DNA of 53,181 bases, from contig NW_014577197.1 in NCBI RefSeq assembly GCF_000485595.1, positions 193,486 through 246,666 of the forward strand. The letters run 5' to 3'. The DNA is from Priapulus caudatus. Its lineage: Eukaryota; Priapulida; Priapulimorpha; Priapulimorphida; Priapulidae. The notes beneath the pieces were generated by a model. It saw nothing but the letters and a program-made list of their open reading frames with translations, did not search any database and had not been told where the DNA came from. The position numbers and the translations under genes are program-made. This document shows positions 12,671 to 25,500 of the stretch, one piece after another (position 1 is the stretch's first letter; each line of letters starts with the position of its first letter).

Positions 12671-15600
12671 CATTATATTATCTACATATCTCTATATAAT
12701 ATATGCTATATATTCATATAATATAATGTATATATGTAATGCCTAATAATCCGCTCAAATGCATATACATAATGCTGATATTTACCCCCCTTAGACCGAA
12801 TAATTCTGTCCCTGCATGATAACGTCGTTGATCTTAATCATCTCAAATCTTTCATTTCCAAATGATTCATATATCATATATAATATAGTATATATATATA
12901 TATATAATATATATAGGAATAGCCTAGTAAGTAGTACTACTCAGTACACCGCTACGCGCCTCCGTCTTCCTCGTAGTATAGTATAAAAAATTGACGTTAT
13001 TCTACACAAACAGCCTGTTGCAATATATTAATTATTTAAATATAGTCAATTAGTATTAATGTAGGCCTATGCATGCTATTCTGGCATATTTTTCCTATAC
13101 TGCTATTATTTAGCCTATATGCTTATAAATACATATATACCACCTATATATATAATATATAATATAATCTTTTCATGTTGTCATCATTTTCACTCATGTT
13201 TATCATCATCTTGGTTGTTTTCATACGAATGTAACATAAAGAATTATCCATTGATTGAAAAATAGGCTCCGACTAGCTAGCACGTGACTCGTGAAACGTC
13301 ACGTAAAAAAAAATATTTTTCGTGTAATTTCTTCGTACCAATTAGCTCCAATACGACTGTATCTATATACATATCACAGTATTTTATATAAATCTTCTTA
13401 AGTAATGGATCAAAGTTTTTTTTGCAACATGCAACATTTGAATAATAGAAATAAGTCGGCGTTTTCTTATTATTCATTTGAAAAATGTTTGTCGGGGGGT
13501 CACAGACCGGCAGAATTCAGCTTTACAGAGTGGTTGGAAGAATGGCGCTCTGCGCGTCACAGTCATGTTAAGGCGCGGCCTATGGCCCACTGCTACGCAT
13601 GCGTCTCAAACAGAGAATTGCCTCTCAGACCTGTGATTGAGGAGCGCATTAAAATAGACACCGCCCTAAATCCGAAGCCGCATAACAGCTACCATGAACC
13701 GTGGAACGTGTACCTAACATCATATGGAGCGAATGATTGACGCCTTACATTTCATAAAATTCTAGCTATTATAGACCACCAGGCTAGCCTTAATCTCTGT
13801 GAAATTTGAGTCTATGAAGCAGCGATTAGCATCACTAATTAATTAGTCAAAATACTGCACGCTGCAGCCCTATGACCGTTGAAACGAAACGTTTCACGAA
13901 TCCTATATTTCCCTTATCCCTCCAAAAATGGAAATAGGTGGGCGGGGTCTATTCCTTATCCTGCCATCACAGGTCGGAGCAATTCTCTGTTTAGACCGCA
14001 TGTGGCAATGCTCTCCCCTCCAGATTAGATTAATAGAGAATCAGTGCTACACGCCCGTCATGATGGAGCCGGCTCCCAGTCAAAGTTTTTACAAAGGCAA
14101 GCTCAGTTACTAAGGTGTAGTAAGGCAGTACCAAATTTGGGCATACTTGACATTCAAAATTATTCAGCTGCCTCCAAGTGGTGACTGACCGATAAGCCAG
14201 GTCAAATGCTTTACACCCGGGCGGTGTAGGAGGTGCATGAGTCGGCTTCCGAGGTGGCGTTTGGCATGTGGCGAGCGAGGTATAGGAGCCGATATCTCAC
14301 GCTAGGAGTACCTCGTCACTTGACAAGGCGTTGTCTGTTTTTAGATAGAGAGCAAAGAATTCTGCTTAATGAATACGCATATAAATTATTCCCAGACTCG
14401 CAGGCCCAAAGTACCGCACATATCCCAATGTCACGTCGTGATCCACTTCCAGCACAAATCCTCCCGTCTAGCGCGTCTTTAGCTTACCATGAGAGTGTGA
14501 AAATAGTTTAGTCCCACTCCGTACTATGTGAGCTCCGCATCTCGATTACCTTAGATATTGATTTTGGAATGAAGCCCTTATATACGGCGAATACTTTAAT
14601 AATAAACATGTGAGTGTGACGAGCTAGCTTGGAGTCAATAAACCTTGAGACATAAACGCCGCGTCTAAGGCCGTTTCCCGCATACCCCTCCGCTCTACGT
14701 CGCGTACATAAGTCGATTAATTTTTGGCCACGTAAAAAGAGAATTTGTGCAACTGTATAACCTTGAAATATAGTTTAATATTCGAAAGCCAGAAGTTAAA
14801 ATCTAAGCAATAAGGCTTAATATAAGAAACATTCCCAGCCAGTCGACATTATTCAAGGCGCATGCATTTGGAATATATTTATAGAAGAAGAGAGAACTGC
14901 ATTATATGAGCGCATATATAACGAGTTGTAATGAACCGAGCGAGCGGCCACTGGAACCGTTACAAACACTAACAACCACCAGCCCAGCACCAATACACAC
15001 CAAATCACCCTGGCTAGCGTATCAGCTTGTGCATGGGATATAGCCAACCTGCTGGCTGTATGCCCCAGGCTAGCTGGTCGCGCTAGAGCGTACTCGTGTG
15101 ATTGTCCAAGGCGTGAGTATGGGAGGGTGGGGGAGAGTTTTGGACTACAAGAGTACTACAACAGTATATATATTTTAAAAATGGTTAGCGAGAAATCGAT
15201 CCAACGTGTTCGCGCACATAGAATATAGTAGAGTTAGTCAGCTTTAAACTCACGTAAATAATGGAATTTGGTTCTTAAACCTGTATGCTATAATTAATTG
15301 CATAGGAATTCTAAACCAGCAATATCTAAAAAAGCCTTATAACCGATTTCAGAACACCCTGACAGCTACATCAATTTCAACACTATGAGGTGAAGAGTCG
15401 GTTCAACAGCAAGGACTGTAACGAAGTATACCCTGAACTAAATAACGTCGTAATAGTGTAGCGAGTAATGGACCATAGAACCAAAGCTAGTAGCGCAATG
15501 TAATGATTAGTTGTACAGCTACTAGTAGCAGTGTTTAGTAATCGATGTAATAGTAGTTGTACACTAGTAGCATGTAGTGTATTTTTGCTGGGAATCATTT

Positions 15601-18600
15601 AAATTATATATCATGTTTTTTATTGGTTTGTACCATTTCCCATCTTACCGACCCGATCTTCACAAAGAACTGGTAGACCGCTAAAGATTTTTTAGTGATT
15701 CGCCAGCTGGTTGATGGGTCCGGGATCTCGCGTATCGGATTCCTCGTTGAAGGCGGCCATTTCCAAACCCAACATTTCCCACCAATTCCACCCGACAGTG
15801 CCAGTCCCCCTGATCCTACGCTTAGGCCTCATCTCCCCTCTAACCGGCCGCTGGTGGGCTTATTCTTACGAAGCACCCTAAATTTCCCCCGCCTGCCCTG
15901 TTGTCCTGTAAAGTCACTAAAAAAACAGCAAAACCAGTGTTTACACGCAAAACCACCTAAGGTTTCATTTCATATCCTACAGAATGTCAATGTTCGCGAC
16001 AAAATGACATCGTGTTCGAAAACCGCAACGCCTAAGTAAAGCCAATAGTCACCGGAAAAGCCACTGTTACCGAAGATAGGAATGAGTATTTACTGACTGA
16101 ATTCGTATACTAAGAGAACAGGGCTGGGCATATCAAGCGTCGTATGAACTACAGAGACACATGTGTAGGTCGAGCTTAATTTAAGCACGTCCCGTATTCC
16201 CGAGCGGAAAATCTAGATTTCTTATGCGCGTAAACTACCAACGCGAATGCACAGCCCAAATGGCTGCATAAAAAATCAACGTATACTGCGCCGGGCCACG
16301 ATGCCCAAGTGTTGCCGTAGTGGTTAGCCCAAAACCATAACAGTAAACTAATGTGCGAACGATTTTGCCCATCCCAGATGAGCAGAAAAACTAATCCCGA
16401 GTTTGCAAAAAGTAATTAGTGCATTCCAATTTCCATTGGCTCTAAAAATGAACGAAAAAACGTTAGTTACTTTATCCCTTAACTGGCAGGAAGCTGCACA
16501 AATCAATACAAAAGGGCTTCAGTAAAAGTAAATTTAAGCCAACCAATTCCAGCAGGTGGACAATTAATTACTTACAAGTTCGGAAGAGAAGCAAAAAAAT
16601 CTCTTACGGAGAAAGAAAGACACTTAAACTGACTAACTGATGGAGCTACACTTGTAGTAAAAAATATATAGCGAGTCTGTAAAAGGTCCGCTCGACGGGC
16701 AACAATAAACCACATGAAAATATACACCCGGAGGAACATATCGAACAGTAACTCGAATTATACAAAAAACATCCTGGGTCAATAAACAGCAAATCTATAA
16801 GTTTGCGAGGTTAGCGCCGAACGACAAATATCTATCTTCCAAAACTCCAAAGACAAGAAGAAAGATTATAAATAAAATATCGCGAAATTAGAATTAATGG
16901 CAACCATATTATAACAAAAATTGTATCACCGGACATGTGTAGCGGGATAATCTCAAGCTTATTGAGCACTCTAAACTCACAGAATTGTGAACATAAACTC
17001 AAAAGGTGTCTAAATAAAATATAGAATACAAGAGATCTTAGCTACAACACGAAACTATTCGTGAGAAAATAAATTACAGCGAGTATAGCATTACAAGAGC
17101 CATCCAGCATCATTATACCCTACGTGCCGTGCTAAATGGCAAAGTACACCCCACAAAACAAGTGAACAGCGACCATCTACCATGACGCTTGGAATGCACC
17201 ACACCGAGTGTACGCCGTCTTATCCACACACCCAGACTTATCGTCTGAAACCGCTGTCACTCTATCAGACCTTAGCTAACACAAAGCCACGTATCCTCCA
17301 CTCCCTATTCTTCTTCTACACCAGCCCCCAGCTATCTTCCCTGCCGCTTCTTCCTCCAGCGTCACTTAGCCCCTCATCGCCATCTCCCCCTCAGCAAAGC
17401 TTATTGTAAAGTTTGGCCTCAGGGCTGCTCGTCACAAAATCGCTCATAAATATACAGGCGCACAACGTATGAAACGAAAAATCAGAGTATTTTCACCAAG
17501 CGTACGGCGCCCCGAACACGCGACCTAACTCAACAGATGGTCGCCTAGCGACTCTCATATAGCTCCCCCCTGCAGCAACACTCACTAGCCGTATACCCCG
17601 TAAGAGCAAGTGTGCGAAGGTAGCGAGGACCATGCGTCAGATATTTTGGCTTCTAACACCCACCACGACTGAGGCACAATACACACATCAATACTACTAA
17701 AAAAAATGCAAAACGGAAGGCAGCCTTACACCCCACTAGACACTCGAGGCTTAAGTATGAGAACACGCATATTCCGCACAAGTAAGATGGCATGTACGAA
17801 GGCCGAGCCACTTCAAATCATGTGTGAAAGCAGATTTTTATTAATTTCTAAGGAAGTGCAGATACGAGATTCTCTATCTGCGGGCATGAAGGTCCCCCGG
17901 CGCTGCCCGATTAAGTGCACACAACACGGCGCCAAACGAATCACCACCACAATAACATGAACTATGTCTACGTTTATCCTAGTTGGAATAAGCAGCATGT
18001 ATAGCCGCTCTGAGAGACATTTTTTTTTAGCCACCCTGCGCATGTCTCACAATGTGACACAGCAGCTGTTAGGCTGTACTACGATTGGTGTAGAGTTGGA
18101 ATATGAATGCTATCATGTCCTTTGAGTGAACATATTTCAGGCATTTGAGCGAATAAAAGTATCGGAGCTCACAAGCGAGCCTTGGTGAGCGACTAAATCA
18201 CAACCTCAATAAGCACTATAAAGATTCCCTCACAGACTGACAGACTTGTATGAAATATGTCAGTACCATACTCTGAGCTTTGAATCAAGCTCTAGAAGCG
18301 AGGCAGAGTAGGCGCCCTAGCAAGTCGAGTAAGAAGAGGCTTAATAAAAGTAACAACTCAACCCTATATACCGCACACGCTACATGATAAGATCACCCTA
18401 GAGTACAGATTATCCTAAAGGCAAACGAGGAGTCGTAACCTTAAACCCCCTTGCCCCACTCACAGACTTGTTGTTCACCCCTGACCCACCGCTTTGGCGA
18501 CATAGTTTGGGGGTGGCAACGATTCACTCATTCCTTGTGACGAATATCTATCAGTTATAAGTCCCCGACTGTCCACGACGCGATTGGGCCCTCCTCTCAC

Positions 18601-18890
18601 TGTTTCATTTATGTCGACTAAGACAAATTGCGCATAAATCCATCTTCTAGCTTGAATCAAGGTGGCCGCCAAAAATTACTCCGCAGGCAACGCGCTAGAT
18701 ATCAAACAGTACACCACACACTGTCGCCAGCCGAACTTCGCGGTCGGCAATGAGAGCCCATTTTCTCAAGTCTCGCCACTGTTCAACTCACTACAAGATC
18801 TCATGCCTCACCACACCGATACGTCAACAGACAAGGGACTATCACATGTATCATAAGTATGGTGACACAACAGTGGTCGGCGTACGGCAT
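12671..18890. other. Error-rich sequence, no gene recognised
   Basis: The longest open frames (13405-13740, 111 codons; 15695-16039, 114 codons) have no recognisable domain, no supporting splice context and no conserved look. 17285-17400 is a pyrimidine-rich segment resembling the satellite. 16400-17100 is A-rich without structure I can name. The block stops abruptly at the N run. Confidence 0.45.
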
Positions 18891-18915
18891 NNNNNNNNNN
18901 NNNNNNNNNNNNNNN
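18891..18915. other. Assembly gap, 25 Ns
   Basis: A run of exactly 25 N separates the error-rich block from clean sequence. The same 25-N run follows the second copy of the block at 40381. A fixed-size placeholder of this kind suggests a scaffolding or gap-closing program, not a measured gap. Confidence 0.95.
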
Positions 18916-20044
18916 TATATTAAAACATATAAAATTATATAGTATTTCTTTATTAGTGTAGTACAAACACACCAACAAACACTATTTGTTATGGAGTTTT
19001 TCTTATGATTTTATCAAAACACATATCAGGAGCTCGTGTACTCCTGATTCTACATATGGATATAATACATCATCAATACAAAGTTACAGCATAATTGCTG
19101 CTGTAATACATTAGATTTTTTTCAATGACCCTCTGATCGAAATCACCACTCCATGATGTTGTAAATCAACATCATAGATATATCCATTGCAACTCAGTTT
19201 GATTAACCAGACTTTTTTATTATATAATTGTCACCAGTGAAATTAGAAAATACACGTAATAAACACCAATCTTCCATCTTTGACACATTTTGATATGTAT
19301 AACGCAAACATGCATTGCAAACATGCTGCTCTCTTTGTAGCCACCCGTTCTTCTATGTAAAAGTGTAGATTTAGACGACAATTATAGAACGATAGGGAAA
19401 AAATGTTTCCTAACATCTTTACGTAAAAATGAGATTTCTTGACAAGTATATTAGATATATATATATATATCTATATTTGATATTGCCATTAGATGCAATA
19501 TTATTCTAGAGCCTAATTAAATTCTTGCTTACAAACACACAACAAATAGTTAAATGATTATAAATCAAACACCAACAATATAAACACAGTACATTCTCTA
19601 GTAAAGGAAATGTTTTATAACCACATGTTTCTTCACATGGTGATCAATGTGATTCAGTGTTAATTTAGTAAAGCTATGACATTAGTAGAGACAATAGTAT
19701 AGTAGCAGCAGAATAGTAGAAAATAAATCTCAGTCGCACTGTGACAGACTAAGAAACTTTAATATATTTTTTCGGCAGCTGTAGCCAAGTGGCATTGTAA
19801 TAGGGCGTGTTCGAAAAAACATTGCTTAGCAACAATGTGCCGCAAAGTCGACAACTTGGAAAGAAAAACACGTATAAACCGGTCTAACTTGACCGATCTA
19901 GCAACAATATCCGAGGCGGAGTGGAGGGAGCTTTAGCTTGCTCAGCCAGATAGCTCGACTGCACTGTAGGCCAGAATGCAGAAGCAGAAATCACAGTAGG
20001 TAGTCCATGCAGCCTTCGTTAAGGTAATCGTTCTTCGTCTGCGT
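18916..20044. other. 3' flank of the MFSD1-like gene, clean copy
   Basis: AT-rich non-coding sequence directly downstream of the MFSD1-like stop on the minus strand. Possible minus-strand AATAAA signals read as TTTATT at 18949-18954 and about 19213-19218. A TA microsatellite lies near 19450-19480. The same flank is present in noisy form at 41990-43212 and at about 4990-6900. No gene seen. Confidence 0.55.
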
Positions 20045-22207
20045 TCACCCGGTGTAGTTGACACTGGCGCCCCCTTGCGTCGACGGCAGTGGCTGTAACA
20101 GCGCGCGTCTCTCGTCGTCGTCGTCGCTGGCGACCGAAGCGGTGGATTCGGACGCGTCCCGCGAGGTGGCGTCGGCGTGCAGGCGCCGCACCTCGTCCAC
20201 GCGACGCTTTTCCCGCCGGCTGCGATTCAGAACGCCTCCCTGCGGGACGAGACGGGCGAGCGGTGACGATATCGGATTATCAAGTACAGCATACGTACCG
20301 CAGTGATGGCTCACCTCGCATGTGGAAGGTCAGGGGTTCAACTCCCGGCCGGGTTATACCAAAGACTTGAAAATGGTACACACAGCTTCTCTGCTTAGCA
20401 TTCAGCAAATAGAGATAGAGCGTGGCAAGTTAACTCGCAGTGCTACCAGTGGACTAACCCCCTACTGTAGCATTTACTGTGAAAGCAGCTGCGGGGCCTC
20501 AGGGTTATTGAAACGGAGATAAGCACTGTCCTATGCGCCATATAGGCGCGGGAAGGATTTAACTAACTAACTTAACTAAGTACAGCATACAGATACAGCG
20601 TAGATCATCTGATACAGCAAGTCGCAATACGCTTCTTGGCCCCCGTGTTGGTGAAGGCCGGGGAATTCCACAGAATGACCAGAACTCGCCACGGTGAACA
20701 CGCGAGCTGGGAGCGGTGACAACGTCGACACAACAGGAACCTGTGCAGGAGTCAGTGTGTCCCGCCCACCGTGTGATTTAGTAATTGTGTCTTTCTACAG
20801 TGACCTACCTTTCGCTTGTCATTGATGTTTAGGAGCAGAGTAGTGACCACACACAGCAATGTGTTTCCTAGTAGGAATATCATCACGTACTTCCACCTCT
20901 TCAAGGTCTCCTCACTAGATAGGCTAAATAAAGTAAAATAAAACCATATACATTGAAAATTTCATTATACATAGTCGTTACAGTGTTCACAAACAAATTA
21001 AAATCGGTAGCTGTTCTCAATGTACAGTTATTATATACCCTGTAGTGTATGTACATTATTCTGCATTCATATGACCATAATTTGCTTCTTAATACGTTTA
21101 GTAATTTTAGCTGCTATATTGGCATTCCTATGCCGTTGCCAGCACAATTTCTCGTATCAGGAAAAGTGAGGTATGAGGGATTTTAATCAACTCTGCAGTG
21201 TCATGTCTACATTTTATATGCAAACACATAATAATAACAATATAACATAATACATATTAATAAAACTACACTTACGTTTCATTCTTTCCTAAAATCGCTC
21301 CCACAATGACATTAGAAATTCCTATTCCCACCATCTGTATAGATGTCGTAATACCCATAGCCGTGCCAACATACGCCTGCCCAACAACTAGCGGAATAGA
21401 AGGCCACATGCTTGCCTATAAAGAAATAGAAATATATCACTCATTAAGGGTGTATCTCATTCGATTGGCGTTTGGGAAGGAGAATGAGAGGAGCTATTGT
21501 CATGTCATTGTTAAGTAAAACATGATCCCAAGTGTTAAGCGGGGGACACACCATGCGAATTTATTCACACGTCCGCAGCGATTGTAAAATCGCAGTGAAA
21601 TACGCATGGTGTATCTGCTCAAGCGTGGGCGAATTCAAACGTTTGATATTTTCGCTGCGGATGTGAGGAGGTGTGGAAGTGCGAATAAATTCGCATGGTG
21701 TGTCCCAGGCTTTAAGCAGCCGATTGTTATAATGCAGCGAACAATTGATCAGTATGCTAATCACGTGACCACATGACTGTTGGAGCCATGGTGGAGCAGT
21801 GTGGCGCCAGTAGATCGCGTGTAGTGTATACGCTGCGGACGTGCGAATAAATTTGCATGGTGTGTGCGCTCAATTATCGCATGCGGGGGCGAATATTTTC
21901 GCTGCGATTTTCGCTGCGGATATGATCGCCGCAGATGTGCAAATAAATTCGCATGGTGTGTCCCAGGCTTTATACATTCAAACAATGTCTTCTCATAGCT
22001 ATAGGACGTGTGCACTGACGTGATTATTATAAATCACACATTTGAGTTTATGTAGCCAATTATACTTACTGCAGCAACAGAATAAGTTACTCCCAGCCAC
22101 AGCATGACTGCCAGTGGATAAACATTGCTGAAAGCTAGTAGCCCAAACACTGGGATTGATAACAAGGCACAGGCCATTGCCAGGATACCACGCTTGCCCA
22201 CAACATC
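20045..22207 (-). CDS. MFSD1: MFSD1-like transporter, exons 10-13 (clean copy)
   Basis: These are the last four coding exons of an MFSD1-family transporter: exon 10 at 22070-22207, exon 11 at 21276-21415, exon 12 at 20809-20923, exon 13 at 20045-20239 with stop TGA at 20045-20047. All have AG/GT boundaries, and phases 0, 0, 2, 0 continue exactly from exon 9 at 47589. They encode residues 310-504. Exons 10-12 give transmembrane segments of the C-terminal six-helix half (VVGKRGILAMACALLSIPV; VGTAMGITTSIQMVGIGIS; WKYVMIFLLGNTLLCVVTT). Exon 13 opens GGVLNRSRREKRR, which I recognise as resembling the GG-x-LN..R tail of animal MFSD1. It then extends into an acidic, Ser-rich tail with DDDDERRALLQPL at 479-491, a [DE]xxxLL sorting signal. 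Exons 1-9 lie at 47589-52150; their separation is an assembly problem. Intron 12 holds a tRNA-like repeat and intron 10 holds MITEs. Confidence 0.85.
20296..20400 (+). repeat. tRNA-like SINE head in intron 12
   Basis: GATGGCTCACCTCGCATGTGG, read in two pieces, is followed by AGGTCAGGGGTTCAACTCCC. GGTTCAACTCC at 20335-20345 matches the RNA polymerase III B box (GGTTCGANTCC), with an A-box-like segment upstream. No cloverleaf can be completed, so it is a SINE head and not a tRNA gene. The noisy copy at about 43480-43545 keeps GGTTCGAACCTCCC. The 3' boundary is uncertain because all copies seen are copies of the same locus. Confidence 0.5.
21535..21715. mobile_element. MITE with TTAA ends in intron 10
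   Basis: The left end TTAAGCGGGGGACACACCAT and the right end GGTGTGTCCCAGGCTTTAA are inverted repeats that continue through ATGCGAATTTATTC and the subterminal CCGCAGCGA. Both ends are bounded by TTAA, the target used by piggyBac-type elements. Length is about 181 bp with no coding capacity. It is missing at the corresponding place in the second locus copy, where 44819-45337 lies instead. Confidence 0.6.
21829..21973. mobile_element. Partial or rearranged MITE of the same family
   Basis: Shares GTGCGAATAAATTTGCATGG and GCAAATAAATTCGCATGGTG followed by GTGTCCCAGGCTTTA, plus repeated CGCTGCGGA subterminal motifs. The left TTAA end is missing, suggesting truncation or an internal rearrangement. 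A noisy counterpart is present at about 45425-45602, so unlike the first MITE this copy is in both locus versions. Confidence 0.5.
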
Positions 22208-22505
22208 CTGTAATACACAACAGCACGCTGCAAAATATGTTGCACATCGGTTCATATACTATCGTACAAAATAATTACATAACGACTAGGGTCACTGTTA
22301 ATTATATATAGTGGTCATCATTATTTAAACGTGTATCTGTAAAAATCACAGTCAATTATGAAAGATATAAACTAACGACGAGTCCACCAATGAGAGGTAT
22401 AAAGAACATTAATAAAAAGCACAACAAGTGCCGCAGAGCGACAGCGCTCACCTGACGGCAGGTGTTCGGATGCTAAACTCACTGGCAAACGAATGAAGAG
22501 CACCC
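22208..22505. other. Start of intron 9 and artificial junction
   Basis: Intron 9 sequence, upstream of exon 10 on the minus strand. It matches 45844-46135 until about 22500 (..AAACGAATGAA). There the clean genomic sequence should continue as at 46136, but instead it jumps into satellite sequence (TTTAATATTAGCAAAGCGCC) identical in start to position 1004. This is an assembly join, not a biological boundary. Confidence 0.7.
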
Positions 22506-25500
22506 TCAGTTTAATATTAGCAAAGCGCCCTAACCTGTAGGGTTAAAAACTCCTACTTTAACCTCTCCAGTCTTTCCCCTTGCCTCTATTGTCTGTCGCT
22601 CAGTCGCGTTTTTCTTCTGCCGCCCTCAGCTATCTTTCCAGCCGTCTTTCTACACTATCCCACCCCTCTATCCCTCAGCAAACTATATTACGCAGTTGTC
22701 ATCAGTCCGTACTGCACGCCTGACACGGTGATTGCGCATGCGCAATATCTCTCAAGAAGAAGAAGAATTTGCAAATATCATGCATTTAATATGAAGAGGA
22801 ATTATCCTAGCATAGATTTCTATGATAACATTCGATCAGTAGACCTCACGTAAGAAATTGAAAGAAGACCTTGCATGTAAGGTGCCCGCTTCATATACCA
22901 GTCAATACACAATCTGGCTACATTAGTGTTTTAGCGCATGCGCAATATCTCACCAGAGAACTTATATTTTGTGATGATTAAGCATTTACTATGGTTAGGG
23001 GGTATCTCAGCATAGATTTATGTAATAACTTGTTATCAGTAGACTTATGTTTATAATTAGCAAAGCGCCCTAGCCTGTAGGGTTAAAAACTCCTACTTCA
23101 TCCGCTCCCGACTTTCCCCTTGCCCCCATTGCCTTTCCCCCAGCCTCCTTCTTCTTCTACCGCCCCTCGGATATCCTTCCTGCCACCTGTCCACAGTATC
23201 CATCACCAAGCTATATTACGCAGTTTTCCTCAGTCCGTACTGCACGCCTGAAACGGTGCTTGCGCATGTGCAACCTCTGCTGAGAAGAAGAATATTTGGC
23301 AAAAATCATGAATTTAATATGAAGAGGAATTATCCTAGCATAAATTTCTATGATAATATTCCATCAGTAGATCTCACATAAGAAATAGAAAGAAGACCTT
23401 GCATGTAAGGTGCCCGCTGCATATACCAGTCAGTACACAATCTGGCTACGTTGGTGTTTTAGCGCATGCGCAAACCCTCCAGTCCTTCCCTTTGCCTCCA
23501 TTGTCTGTCGCTCAGCCGCGTTTTTCTTCTGCCGCCCTCAGCTATTTTTCCAGCCGTCTTTCCACACTATCCCACCCCTCTATCCCTCAGCAAACTATAT
23601 TACTCAGTTGTCATCAGTCCGTACTGCACGCTTGACACGGTGATTGCGCATGCGCAATATCTCTCTCGAGAAGAAGAATTTGCAAATATCATGCATTTAA
23701 TATGAAGAGGGATTATCCTAGCATAGATTTCTATGATAACATTCGATCAGTAGACCTCACGTAAGAAATAGAAACAAGACCTTGCATGTAAGGTGCCCGC
23801 TTCATATACCAGTGAGTCAGTACACAATCTGGCTACGTTAGTGTTTTAGCGCATGCGCAATATCTCACCAGAGGAGTTATATTTTGCGATGATTAAGCAT
23901 TTAATATGGTTAGGGGGTATCTAAGCATAGATTTATGTAATAAATTGTTATCAGTAGACCTGTGTTTATAATTAGTAAAGCGTCCTAACCTGTAGGGTGC
24001 AAAACTCCTACTTCAACCCCATCAGTCTTCCCCCCTTGCCGCTCGCATCAGGCCATATTTTTGCCTCTCGCTCAGCCACGTTTTTCTTCTACCGCCCTCA
24101 GCTATCTCTCCAGTCGTCTTTCCACAGTATCCCACCCCTCTATCCCGCAGCAAGCTATATTACGCAGTTTTCCTCGGTCCGTACTGCGCGGCTGAAACGG
24201 TGCTTGCGCATTCGCAATATCTACCGAAAAAGAAATGAAGTATTTTGATGCGGGAAGAAAATTAAGAAATAACATGCATTTAATCTATGAAAAGGAAATA
24301 TCCTAGCAAATAGATCCCCTATGAAATAACATTCATCATAAAGACCTCACTTAAGAAATAGGAAGAAGCGAAGGACCTGCATGTTAAGCGTGCCCGCCCT
24401 GCTACACAGAAGTCAGTACAACAATCTGGCTACTTAGTGGTTAGCAGCAATCGCAAACATAAATCAGGAGCCGGAGAAGTTATATTTTGTGAGTTAAGGC
24501 ATTTAATATGGTTAGGGGTATCTCAGTGGAAGAACAAGCTTTAATGTAATTACTTGTTGTATCAGTAGACCTGTGTTTATGATTAGCAAAGCACCCTAGC
24601 CTGAAGGGTGCAAAACTCCTACTTCAACCACTCCCGACTTTCCCCTTGCCCCCATTGCCTTTCGCCCAACTCCTTCTTCTTCTACACTGCCCATCGGAAT
24701 ATCCTTCCTGGCCACCGTGCCCGACAGTAATCGTCATCACCACAAGCATAGCCTTTACGGCCAGTTCCTCAGTGTCCGTACTGCCCGCTTGAACGGTGCT
24801 TGCGCATGCGCAACTCTCCTGCAGAATAAAGAATATTTTGCAAATACATCCGATTTATATATGAAGAGGGATTATCCTAGCATAGATAATCTACCTGAGT
24901 AAACATTCCCTACAGTGAGATCTCTACGTAAGAACATAAGCAAACCTTTCATGGAAGGTGCCCGCAGCATATACCAGTTCAGTACATTTTTCAATCTAGG
25001 CACGTACCGTAGTGTTTTGCACAGCCGCAGATACTCACAGAGAAGGAAGTTATATTTGCAGTGTAATGCTAAGGCATTAATATGTGGCGGGGTATTTCAG
25101 GCAAGTAGCTGATGTAATAATGTTGGTATCAGTAGACCTGTTTTTATTATTAGCATAAGCGCCCTAGCCCGTAGGTGGCAAACATCCAATTTCCAACCCC
25201 ATCCAGTCCTTCCCCTTGCCTTCATTGTCTCTCGCTCAGACCACGTTTTTTCTTCTAACCGCCCTCATCTATCTTTCCATTCGTCTTCTCCACACTCTAT
25301 CCCACTTCCTCTATCCCTCTGCAAGCTATATACGCAGTTTTCATCATCCGTCACTGCACGCCTGAACGGTGATTGAGCAATGCGCATATCCTCTAAAGAA
25401 AATTATTTCGCAAATTATATGCATTTAATAATAAGAGGAGTTATCTAGCATAGACTTCTATGATAACATCTATTAGATAGAACGTGCGTACAAAATAGGA

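Larger units (their letters stand above)
4146..18890. other. Error-rich block, copy 1 of a 14.7-kb exact duplicate
   Basis: From 4146 to the N gap this block matches 25636-40380 base for base wherever compared, at a constant offset of 21,490. It has no long reading frames. Its first 6 kb is a heavily corrupted version of sequence seen cleanly elsewhere in the window, with indels every few bases. The likeliest nature is uncorrected long-read sequence used as gap fill. No gene can be supported in it; frames up to about 133 codons show no recognisable domain. Confidence 0.75.

Noticed and set aside
15695-16039. 114-codon Pro-rich plus-strand frame (and copy at 37185-37529)
   Set aside because: No family resemblance; within uncorrected sequence where frames are unreliable; the codon 1 region may not even be an ATG.
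20296-20360. Functional tRNA gene
   Set aside because: B box is good but no acceptor stem, D-arm or anticodon arm can be paired.
20058-20370. Plus-strand Arg/Ser-rich open frames of 80-93 codons
   Set aside because: They are antisense shadows of GC-rich exon 13, whose minus-strand reading has family similarity and correct splicing.
20576-20740. Alternative terminal exon for the MFSD1-like gene (minus strand, CCTGCACAG acceptor, 54 codons plus stop)
   Set aside because: Phase fits, but the peptide does not resemble the family tail. Exon 13 at 20045-20239 opens GGVLNRSRRE, which does, and has a better pyrimidine tract before its acceptor.
22034-22255. 73-codon frame starting upstream of exon 10
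   Set aside because: It is exon 10 read through into flanking introns; splice sites at 22207 and 22070 define the coding part.
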